A DNA stretch of 14,440 nucleotides from Actinomycetota bacterium (GTDB lineage: Bacteria > Actinomycetota > Acidimicrobiia > Acidimicrobiales > Acidimicrobiaceae). Both the position numbers and the translations under genes were made by a program. The notes under the pieces are model-generated. The model did no database searches. It saw only the letters and a program-made list of their open reading frames with translations, and was not told where the DNA came from. Below, one piece after another: positions 8,397-14,440 of the stretch. The stretch is taken from NCBI GenBank assembly GCA_027318945.1, contig DAHVOF010000062.1:1-14440 (forward strand), given 5' to 3'. Positions within the stretch are counted from its first letter, which is position 1, and each line of letters begins with the position of its first letter.

Positions 8397-8861
8397 ATGC
8401 TACCAGCCGGTCAATTAGCTCCAGATTTTGAGCTCCCCGATCAGAACGGGGAAGCGGTGTCATTGCATAGCCTGAGGGGCAAATGGGTTCTCCTGTGGTG
8501 GTATCCAAAGGCAAATACGCCTGGCTGAACGCTTGAAGGGCAAGGCCTGCGTGACAGGTCCTCGGAGATCGAAGCTCTCGGTGGAGTGATTCTTGGTGCT
8601 TCGTTCGATACGGTCGAAGAAAATAAGGCATTCTCGGACCTGCAGTCCTTTCCCTACCGGCTTCTTAGCGATGCCGGCAAGGCCGTAGGTACGCAATACG
8701 AAGTTCTGAGAGACCCTGACGACAAGTTTCCTGATCTTGCGAAAAGGATCAGTTACTTGATCGATCCGGCAGGGGTTATTCGCATGTCGTACGAAGTGAC
8801 CGACCCGCCAGGTCACGCGGAAAAAGTGATTGAGGACCTCGCTAGACTCCTTAGGGAATGA
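8397..8861 (+). CDS. Peroxiredoxin (BCP/PrxQ-like), probable selenoprotein with in-frame UGA
   Basis: Read through one in-frame TGA, this frame gives 154 residues, close to the 156 of E. coli Bcp. It aligns along its whole length: APDFELPDQNGE near the start, YPKANTPG before the active site, GLRD after it, LLSD at 89-92 and the conserved Arg117 in KRISYLID. The TGA (8526-8528, codon 44) is exactly the peroxidatic cysteine of the motif PxxxTxxC. It is followed by a SECIS-like hairpin. Reading UGA as selenocysteine would give a peroxide-reducing selenoenzyme. There is no cysteine anywhere in the protein, and the resolving Cys of PrxQ (E. coli Cys50) is Gln49, so a 1-Cys type mechanism using an external thiol is expected. 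The ATG has AAAGGA seven bases upstream. The alternative is a Cys-to-stop mutation or a read error; the exact position and the hairpin argue against that. Sec machinery genes are not in the window. Confidence 0.85.
8526..8528 (+). other. In-frame TGA, predicted selenocysteine codon 44
   Basis: TGA replaces the cysteine codon within TPG-C-T of the peroxiredoxin active site. It is in the same frame as the ATG at 8397 and the downstream reading frame to 8861, with no frameshift. It is the only in-frame TGA I see inside any intact gene of the window, so general reassignment of TGA is unlikely. Confidence 0.82.
8531..8575 (+). promoter_or_regulatory. Putative bacterial SECIS hairpin
   Basis: The upper stem AGGCCTG (8543-8549) pairs with CAGGTCCT (8555-8562), seven pairs with one bulged U at 8559, around the five-base loop CGTGA (8550-8554). 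A lower stem GCTTGA (8531-8536) pairs with TCGAAGC (8569-8575) with one bulged G, across a 6/6 internal loop. The loop starts 21 bases after the TGA and has a G in its second position followed by U. As I recall the published bacterial SECIS model, it wants an apical loop of 3-14 bases, a G in the first two loop positions and 16-37 bases from the UGA, so this fits. The bulged U is on the 3' side, unlike E. coli fdhF. Confidence 0.65.
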
Positions 8862-9026
8862 TACTGGAACGGAAAAGGCAGCTTGGGGCCTGATCTGATC
8901 GGCAGCCAGTGTGATGACCAGAAAACGCAGCTTGCACAACTTGGTTTTGTTTGGGCAAATCGGTTAATTTGTCAATCTGTGATTGGCGCTCGCTCTTATT
9001 TGGTTTAAAGACGTAGAGAGACGTGA

Positions 9027-10229
9027 TTGGTGTTTTTCCACTTGACTGCCGTTATTGGCTTTGATTTGATTGACGTTCTGCTTTTGGTCGCCGTTGCTCT
9101 GGCGGCTGTGAGGGGGATTCAGTTAGGTGCGTCAGTCCAACTCGGCTCTTATGGGGGATTTTGGGTGGGCCTTTTCCTGGGCGCAATCGTTGCGCCTGCC
9201 CTTGTGGGCCCAATACATTCGCCCGTCTGGCGCACCGTAGGTTCGTTGGTAATTCTTTTTGGAACTGCCACCATACTTGCCGGAGTTGGACGCAGGCTCG
9301 GTGTCACCCTTTGGAAGTCGATGAGGCGTGTAAAGCTCGCTACAGTCGATTCCATTTTGGGAGCCGCGATCGCGGTTGTCGCCACCTTGCTCGGAGTTTG
9401 GGTCATCGCCGGCATTGCCGTTAACTCTCCGTTCGCCCTACTGTCGTCGCAGGTGGCGAATTCACGGATTGTCCGAGGTTTGGACACGCTGCTTCCCCCT
9501 GCGCCTTCAGTATTTTCGAGAGTACAGGCCTTCATAAACTCACAAGGATTTCCTTCAGTTTTCGCGTCTCTGCCACCTCAGCTGGCCGGACCTGTGGGCC
9601 TGCCCGTAACCTCTCAGGTCGACACGATTGTGAAACAGACTTCAGCCTCTGTCATCAAGATCGAGGGCGTGGGATGCGGCCAGATACAAGAAGGATCGGG
9701 TTTTCTGGTGTCTCCAGATGTCGTAGTTACCAATGCTCACGTCGTGGCTGGCATAGCGCATCCGTACATTCTTGACAGTCATGGCCAGCATCCGGCCACA
9801 ATCGTGTTTTTCGACCCGCATCTAGATATAGCAATTCTAAAAGCGCAAGGCCTAACTGAACCAGTGCTTCATGTGTCTACCAACACCTATTACAGGGACA
9901 CTCAGGCAGTTGTGCTCGGGTATCCGGGCGGCGGGCCTCTGACGTATGGTCCCGCGGGCATCATGGCTACGTTCAATGCCACCGGTAGAGACATCTACGG
10001 CCAGGGCCTCACCACAAGGCTTGTATACGAGATTGACGCGATCGTCAGACCGGGTAACTCTGGAGGACCTCTGGTGGACATGAACGGCCAGGTAATTGGC
10101 GTGGTTTTCTCGAGGTCCACCACGAACCCCGATGTTGGTTTTGCGCTAGCGAGCCCGGCGGTGGATCAAGAGATTGTGGCGCACGAATCTGCAACGCAGG
10201 GAGTCTCGAGTGGGGCATGCATCTCATAG
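9027..10229 (+). CDS. marP: MarP-like membrane serine protease (CvpA-like plus trypsin domain)
   Basis: The N-terminal half (about 1-135) is hydrophobic with about four helices, as in the CvpA/colicin V production family. A linker follows, and from about residue 197 there is a chymotrypsin-fold protease with catalytic His238 (TNAHVVAG), Asp267 (DPHLDIAIL) and Ser345 (RPGNSGGPL). Cys217 and Cys398 are within a few residues of the disulfide pair Cys214/Cys395 of Mycobacterium tuberculosis MarP (Rv3671c), and the triad numbering is offset by only two or three. MarP faces the periplasm and is needed there for survival of acid and oxidative stress; a similar envelope role here is inferred. The length of 400 is normal. 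The frame opens after TGA at 9024-9026, and TTG at 9027 with a weak GAGAG is the first start; GTG at 9030 is equally possible. The next gene begins three bases after the stop. Confidence 0.9.
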   Translation: MVFFHLTAVIGFDLIDVLLLVAVALAAVRGIQLGASVQLGSYGGFWVGLFLGAIVAPALVGPIHSPVWRTVGSLVILFGTATILAGVGRRLGVTLWKSMRRVKLATVDSILGAAIAVVATLLGVWVIAGIAVNSPFALLSSQVANSRIVRGLDTLLPPAPSVFSRVQAFINSQGFPSVFASLPPQLAGPVGLPVTSQVDTIVKQTSASVIKIEGVGCGQIQEGSGFLVSPDVVVTNAHVVAGIAHPYILDSHGQHPATIVFFDPHLDIAILKAQGLTEPVLHVSTNTYYRDTQAVVLGYPGGGPLTYGPAGIMATFNATGRDIYGQGLTTRLVYEIDAIVRPGNSGGPLVDMNGQVIGVVFSRSTTNPDVGFALASPAVDQEIVAHESATQGVSSGACIS

Positions 10230-10232
10230 CCG

Positions 10233-11009
10233 GTGCGAGATGATTGGATGATTAGCTCTATGTTCGGATGGGGTCCCGCAAGATCTCAACGGGTTGGGGC
10301 GCGCACGCCGGTAAAGAGGTTGGCCACAGAGGAGATCACCATCAACGGCGTGCGCATCGAGTTGCTGAGAAAGGAAATAAAGAATTTTCATTTAAGTGTG
10401 CTTCCCCCGGACGGCCGTGTACGCGTCTCGGTGCCTATGCGGCTACCGATCGAGCGTGTCATCTCAGCAATTGAAGCTCGGTTTGAATGGATTTTGACAC
10501 AGAGGCTGAGACTCGCGGCAACTGCGGAGCCCGAGCTTTTTCTCGACGGGGACTTTGTGCCGTTATGGGGGGTCCCTCACGTTATCGAGCTTGTCCGAGG
10601 CAATGACAAAGCTCAAGCCTGCGTTGCAGCCCTGGGAGTTATAGAGCTGACTGTGGGGTCCGGATCCACAGCCGAAGTTAGGCGCACGCTGGTTGAAGGT
10701 TTGTATCGCCAGCAACTCAAATCACAAGCCGCGCCCCTGTTGCTTAAATGGGAGTATGCGCTCGGAGTGAAAGCTAGCGAATTGAGAGTTCGCAAGATGA
10801 CGACTCGCTGGGGAAGCTGCAATGTTGCGGTTGGTAGGATATGGCTCAATCTTGAACTCGCCAGAAGGCCGCAAGAATGTCTTGAATATGTCGTCGTGCA
10901 TGAGCTTACTCATCTGCTGGAAGCCGGCCACGGACCTCGTTTCTCGGCCCACATGGACAGAGCTCTTCCAAACTGGCGCGATAGGAAGCGCCAGCTGAAC
11001 GAAGGCTAG
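10233..11009 (+). CDS. YgjP/WrpA-type zinc metallopeptidase domain protein (DUF45)
   Basis: The protein carries the DUF45 (PF01863, YgjP-like) domain. HELTH at residues 223-227 with His233 in EAGHGPRF gives the three zinc ligands and Glu224 as catalytic base, and RWGSC at 192-196 is the second family hallmark. Members are predicted zinc hydrolases of the gluzincin/SprT type, and their natural substrate is poorly settled. There is no signal peptide or membrane helix. The family domain begins around residue 35. GTG at 10233 is three bases after the protease stop, but no good ribosome-binding site decides among GTG 10233, ATG 10248 and ATG 10260, so the first 9 residues are uncertain. The tight spacing suggests translational coupling with the MarP-like gene. 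It ends in TAG. Confidence 0.85.
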   Translation: MRDDWMISSMFGWGPARSQRVGARTPVKRLATEEITINGVRIELLRKEIKNFHLSVLPPDGRVRVSVPMRLPIERVISAIEARFEWILTQRLRLAATAEPELFLDGDFVPLWGVPHVIELVRGNDKAQACVAALGVIELTVGSGSTAEVRRTLVEGLYRQQLKSQAAPLLLKWEYALGVKASELRVRKMTTRWGSCNVAVGRIWLNLELARRPQECLEYVVVHELTHLLEAGHGPRFSAHMDRALPNWRDRKRQLNEG

Positions 11010-11016
11010 CCTTTTT
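11000..11016 (+). terminator. Weak candidate terminator overlapping a stop codon
   Basis: CGAAGG, loop CTAG, then CCTTTTTCG forms a short stem followed by a run of T, and it includes the stop codon of the metallopeptidase gene. The stem is only four to five strong pairs, so termination would be inefficient at best. Confidence 0.25.
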
Positions 11017-11094
11017 CGCTTTCGATTTTGGGCTTCGCGATCTCAGGCAGAGCCATGCATGTACCTGACGTTCGACCTTTAGGCTGTACTAGTT

Positions 11095-12699
11095 GTGCTT
11101 ACCGCAGAAAACCTGACAGTCGAAGTGGGTGGAAAGCTGATCCTTGATGGGGTCGGCTTCAGGGTCGCGCCCGGAGACAAGGTAGGTTTGGTCGGCCGCA
11201 ATGGCGCAGGTAAGACATCTCTTCTCAAGGTGCTGTCTGGCGAAGCTGCTCCAGCATCTGGAAAGGTCGTTATAAAAGGTTTGCTTGGGTATCTCAATCA
11301 GGAACCCAGGGCGGATGAGTCGATTGCGAATTTGAGGGTGCTTGACCGGGTCATTTCGGGACGGTTGCTTGACACCCTTGCCCAGGAGCTGGAGAAGGCA
11401 AGACTCACCATGGAGCTTGATCCGAGTGACGCAAACATAAAAAGGTTTGCCCGTCGTGAGGAGGCATTCGGTGCGAGCGGTGGCTACCAGGCCGAGTCGG
11501 AAGCGAAGAAGATTCTCGTTGGTCTTGGAATCGGCGAGAGCCGTTTCCCTCTTAGCCTTTCCCATCTTTCAGGAGGGGAGAGGAGGCGGGTGGAATTGGC
11601 CAGGATCCTATTTGCTGGTAGCGATGTCCTGCTGCTCGATGAGCCGACAAACCACCTTGACCTTGACTCGAAGAACTGGCTCACGGCGTTTATGCGCAGC
11701 TACGCCGGAGCCATGGTGGTTATCAGCCATGACCTTGATCTGCTCGACGAGTCCATCACTCGAATCTTCCATCTTGAGAGGGGTGCTGAAGACGGCCAGC
11801 TAGTTGAGTACAAGGGCACCTTTTCACAGTACAAGAAGGCGCGGGCGGAAGATGAAGATAGTGCCAGGAAACGAAATGTGCGGTTGCAGGGGGAGATCAG
11901 GAGGCTGTCCACACAAGCGGACTCGATGAGGCATTCCACGGCCAAAAGGGCACGAGTGGCCCAGTCGATCGATAGGAGGGTGGAGCGGCTCGAGTACCAA
12001 GTGGGCGATGTCGCCGGCCGATCTTCGATTAAGATTGCCGCGAAGATGGTGGCGCCTCCTCCTTGTGGCAAAGATGTGATTTCGGTTACCGCACTGTGCA
12101 AAGGTTTCGGCCAGGGGAGCGTGTTCGAGGATCTCTCCTTCGGGGTGTCGCGTTCCGAGCGGCTTCTGATTGTGGGGTTGAACGGCGCTGGCAAGACAAC
12201 GCTATTGCGACTCATCGTTGGCGAGCTGACTCCGGATATCGGACAGCTAGTTTTCGGAAAAAATGTGAGTGCCGGATATTATGCGCAGGAGCATGAGAAC
12301 CTCGATTCGCACGATTCGCCGATCAGCCAGATGAGCCGGGCCCTGGGCGGCACGGTTACTGAATGTCGGGGCCTCCTTGCATCGTTCGGCCTTTCCGGAG
12401 ATGTAATCTTTCAGCCAACGGCCACGCTGTCCGGCGGCGAAAAGACAAAGCTGTCGTTGGCGCTGCTAGTCGCCGGACGGCACAACCTTTTGCTGTTGGA
12501 CGAGCCGACCAACAATCTGGACCCGGAGTCAAGGCTCGCGATTGGGGGGTCACTCGCATCCTGGCAAGGCACGATGCTTGTGGTGACCCACGACGAAGCA
12601 TTTGCTGAAGCGATCAAGCCTGACAAGGTGTTGATTCTCCCGGATGGGACAGTCGACTACTACGACGATAACTACCTCGAACTCGTAGCTATGGCTTAG
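11095..12699 (+). CDS. ABC-F family ATPase (ribosome-associated type)
   Basis: There are two ATP-binding cassettes in one chain of 534 residues and no transmembrane segment, the mark of ABC-F proteins, which act on the ribosome and not as transporters. The first cassette has Walker A GRNGAGKT (34-41), signature LSGGE (158-162) and Walker B LLLDEPTNHLD (179-189). The charged, helical linker of about 235-310 (KKARAEDEDSARKRN, later RRVERLE) is the P-site tRNA interaction motif region. The second cassette has Walker A GLNGAGKT (361-368), signature LSGGE (445-449) and LLLLDEPTNNLD (465-476). Both catalytic glutamates (183 and 470) are present. It could be a housekeeping translation factor or an antibiotic-protection type; the sequence alone does not settle this. 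The start is GTG at 11095 with only a weak AGG about 12 bases upstream. It ends in TAG. Confidence 0.93.
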   Translation: MLTAENLTVEVGGKLILDGVGFRVAPGDKVGLVGRNGAGKTSLLKVLSGEAAPASGKVVIKGLLGYLNQEPRADESIANLRVLDRVISGRLLDTLAQELEKARLTMELDPSDANIKRFARREEAFGASGGYQAESEAKKILVGLGIGESRFPLSLSHLSGGERRRVELARILFAGSDVLLLDEPTNHLDLDSKNWLTAFMRSYAGAMVVISHDLDLLDESITRIFHLERGAEDGQLVEYKGTFSQYKKARAEDEDSARKRNVRLQGEIRRLSTQADSMRHSTAKRARVAQSIDRRVERLEYQVGDVAGRSSIKIAAKMVAPPPCGKDVISVTALCKGFGQGSVFEDLSFGVSRSERLLIVGLNGAGKTTLLRLIVGELTPDIGQLVFGKNVSAGYYAQEHENLDSHDSPISQMSRALGGTVTECRGLLASFGLSGDVIFQPTATLSGGEKTKLSLALLVAGRHNLLLLDEPTNNLDPESRLAIGGSLASWQGTMLVVTHDEAFAEAIKPDKVLILPDGTVDYYDDNYLELVAMA

Positions 12700-12749
12700 C
12701 TCGACTTAATTGAGCGCTCTTGCAGTCCTCTCTCTAGTAAGGTTGGGTC

Positions 12750-13673
12750 GTGGCCAAAGAAATTATGGATGGAATCATAGAGATCGACACGTTGTTAGGT
12801 GGTTGGGAGCATCTGACTGCCGGGTACGTAATAACCGGGGACGCGCCTGTTCTAATTGAGACCGGTTCTCAGACTTCACTTGGAACCTTGCTCGATGGCC
12901 TGTCGTCAATAGGTTTGGGACCCGGAGATCTCGCGGGTGTGGCCGTTACGCATATCCACCTCGATCATGCAGGTGCGGTCGGTGACGTGGCTAAGGCGTT
13001 TCCAAACGCTACGGTCTACGTGCACCCCAACGGCGCGAGGCATCTGGTGGATCCTTCGAGGCTGGTGAACTCCGCCGCAATGGTGTACGGGGATATGCTG
13101 GACGAACTGTACGGGCGGCTTGAACCGACGGATGCTGCGAGGATTAAGGTGCTGGAGGATCACGAGAAGATCAAGGTCTCCTCGAATAGGCAGCTCGAGG
13201 CCATTGATTCTCCCGGCCATGCCAAGCACCATCTTGGATTTTTCGATGCGAATACGGGTGTGATCTTTTCGGGGGATGCAATCGGAGTTTTGATTCCCGA
13301 GCTGGGAGTTCTAAGGCCAGCTACGCCGCCGCCCGATTTCGACCTGGAGCTGGTCATCTCCTCAATCGACAAGTTCGGGAGTTATAAGCCAGCGGGAATT
13401 GCCATGGCGCACTACGGGTTTTTCAAGGAAGCGGATGATCTCCTGGCGCGGGGAAAAGACGTCGTAAATCGCTGGACCCATGTGGCCGAGAAGGCTTTCA
13501 ACGAGAAAAGGGATATCGAACAAGCTCTCCAAGAGGCTTTCAGCTCGGATACTGATGGGCTGGATCCGGTGCTCGTTGATAGATTCGACACGTTGAACAG
13601 CATTCACACGAATGCTGGAGGGATGAAAAGGTGGTTGGAAGTCCGCAGCCATCAGGGCCATTCTCACAGCTAG
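12750..13673 (+). CDS. MBL-fold metallohydrolase
   Basis: The 307-residue protein has the metallo-beta-lactamase fold motif HIHLDHAG at 68-75 (His68, His70, Asp72, His73). It also has His157 in SPGHAKHH, Asp176 in FSGDAIG and His221 in MAHYG, the complete set for a two-metal site. No signal peptide is visible, so it should be cytosolic. Family members include glyoxalase II, lactonases and other hydrolases; the long insert at about 95-145 and a roughly 80-residue helical tail after the last ligand do not point to one substrate. The tail ends in HQGHSHS. The start is GTG at 12750 with AAGG about eight bases upstream; ATG at 12765 is an alternative. The gene lies 50 bases after the ABC-F stop and may share its transcript. 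It ends in TAG. Confidence 0.9.
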   Translation: MAKEIMDGIIEIDTLLGGWEHLTAGYVITGDAPVLIETGSQTSLGTLLDGLSSIGLGPGDLAGVAVTHIHLDHAGAVGDVAKAFPNATVYVHPNGARHLVDPSRLVNSAAMVYGDMLDELYGRLEPTDAARIKVLEDHEKIKVSSNRQLEAIDSPGHAKHHLGFFDANTGVIFSGDAIGVLIPELGVLRPATPPPDFDLELVISSIDKFGSYKPAGIAMAHYGFFKEADDLLARGKDVVNRWTHVAEKAFNEKRDIEQALQEAFSSDTDGLDPVLVDRFDTLNSIHTNAGGMKRWLEVRSHQGHSHS

Positions 13674-13861
13674 AGTCCCCGCAGGTTCAAACAGGGCAGC
13701 TCAAGGCCAGCGACTTTCTTCATTTTTTAAACCGCGAGACACTTGAAGATGTCCCCAGGGGCCACTTCTGCGGAGAGCCAACCATGGATTTCGATACCCC
13801 TACTGGATTTCGGCCGTCTGGCGGGCGGAGTCTCGTCGCATGCGTGCGAGAAAATCTCTAC

Positions 13862-13892
13862 TTGACTTGAAGTACTTTAAGTTCAGTACACT
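13862..13892 (+). promoter_or_regulatory. MerR-type promoter with 19-bp spacer and palindromic operator
   Basis: TTGACT (13862-13867), a 19-base spacer and TACACT (13887-13892) match the unusually long spacing of promoters activated by MerR-family proteins. An 18-base palindrome (13865-13882), ACTTGAAGTACTTTAAGT, matches its own complement at 16 of 18 positions and lies mostly within the spacer, where a MerR dimer binds. The expected start of transcription is near 13899, which is the GTG of the regulator, so the transcript could be leaderless. Confidence 0.65.
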
Positions 13893-13898
13893 TGAGTT

Positions 13899-14364
13899 GT
13901 GAGCGCACCAACGACCAATCGCACCTTCACAATTCGTGAAGCGTCAGGTCTTACAGGTCTGCCGGCGAGCACGTTGCGCTATTACGAGAACATCGGGATA
14001 ATTGCGCCGATAGGACGGGGCTAGAGCAGCAAGCACAAGGTGTATACCGAGGCCGACCTGAAGGTTCTCACCGGGATCGACTGTCTGGTCGCAGCAGGGA
14101 TGTCACTCACTGATATGCGTCGCTAAGTCGAGAACGGCGGCCTGGGTGCCCGCTGCGGCGGGGGAGCAGGAGCAGCTCCTCAGGGCAAAGGAGAAGCGCC
14201 TGGCGGCTGAGTCAGAACGGATCGCGGTACGCAGACGCTTTGTCGGGATCAAGATCGCCTACTGGCAGGCGGTGGCGGCCGGTGACCATGGTCGTGCGGA
14301 GTCCCTAGCCATACAGGCCCGAGGGCTCGCCGATCAGCTTTACACCAGCCGCGACACGAACTAG
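13899..14364 (+). pseudogene. Broken MerR-family transcriptional regulator
   Basis: From GTG at 13899 the frame gives a clear MerR helix-turn-helix start (FTIREASGLTG, then STLRYYENIGII). It then meets TAG at 14022-14024 within the wing region, resumes as HKVYTEADLKVLTGIDCLVAAGMSLTDMRR, and meets TAA at 14124-14126 where the family usually has Tyr or a similar residue before VENG. The rest is found one frame over, from about 14146: a coiled-coil region beginning about AAAGEQEQLL, then IAVRRRFVGIKIAYWQAV, ending in TAG at 14362-14364. Two stops plus one frameshift (between about 14130 and 14155) mean it cannot make the full regulator. Family members sense a chemical or redox signal and twist a 19-bp-spacer promoter; that promoter is still present just upstream. 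No target gene is visible within the window. Confidence 0.88.
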
Positions 14365-14440
14365 CCGTCTTACCGCGCTGAAGGTCGTCGGGACTTTCTG
14401 TCCGTTCGAATCTACGCGCCTGATGTGTGACTCGTCAACC

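Noticed and set aside
8460..8939. 159-codon minus-strand frame across the peroxiredoxin gene
   Set aside because: It is the antisense of a protein that aligns along its whole length with Bcp/PrxQ, and its own product resembles no family.
8862..9005. 48-codon open extension after the peroxiredoxin stop
   Set aside because: The protein already has full family length at 8861, the extension resembles nothing, and an open run of this length can arise by chance.
14022..14126. TAG and TAA in the merR frame as possible recoding sites
   Set aside because: Two different stops plus a frameshift within 130 bases point to decay, and no known signal is seen near them.

Overview
The window looks like ordinary chromosomal core DNA of an actinobacterium, possibly from or near the Acidimicrobiia. 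The evidence is a MarP-type serine protease (CvpA-like membrane part plus trypsin domain with the mycobacterial cysteine pair), an actinobacterial-type CopD-like membrane protein, a MerR-type regulator with a 19-bp-spacer promoter, and frequent TTG and GTG starts. The phylum is an inference from families, not from a marker gene.

Layout: a small membrane protein (59-304, +) is followed by about 1.2 kb without a convincing gene, and then tRNA-Arg(ACG) on the minus strand (1545-1618). A minus-strand block follows: gltD (1662-3131) and gltB (3157-7686), the two subunits of glutamate synthase, 25 bp apart. Upstream of gltB is a CopD-like four-helix membrane protein (7831-8235). From 8397 onward everything is on the plus strand: a peroxiredoxin (8397-8861), a MarP-like membrane protease (9027-10229), a YgjP-type zinc metallopeptidase (10233-11009), an ABC-F ATPase (11095-12699), an MBL-fold hydrolase (12750-13673), and a broken MerR regulator (13899-14364) that still has its promoter and operator.

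The most notable item is the peroxiredoxin. A single reading frame of 154 sense codons is interrupted only by a TGA at 8526-8528. That TGA falls exactly at the peroxidatic cysteine of the PxxxTxxC motif of the BCP/PrxQ class. A hairpin with the spacing and apical-loop features of a bacterial SECIS follows it. The protein has no cysteine at all, so selenocysteine would be its only catalytic chalcogen. A conventional gene caller would split, truncate or miss this gene. No sel genes lie in the window.

Secondary points are a 9-bp inverted repeat in the gltB leader that reaches the ribosome-binding site, a strong preference for TAG stops, and a dead MerR gene under an intact-looking MerR promoter. 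I saw no CRISPR array, insertion sequence or rRNA.
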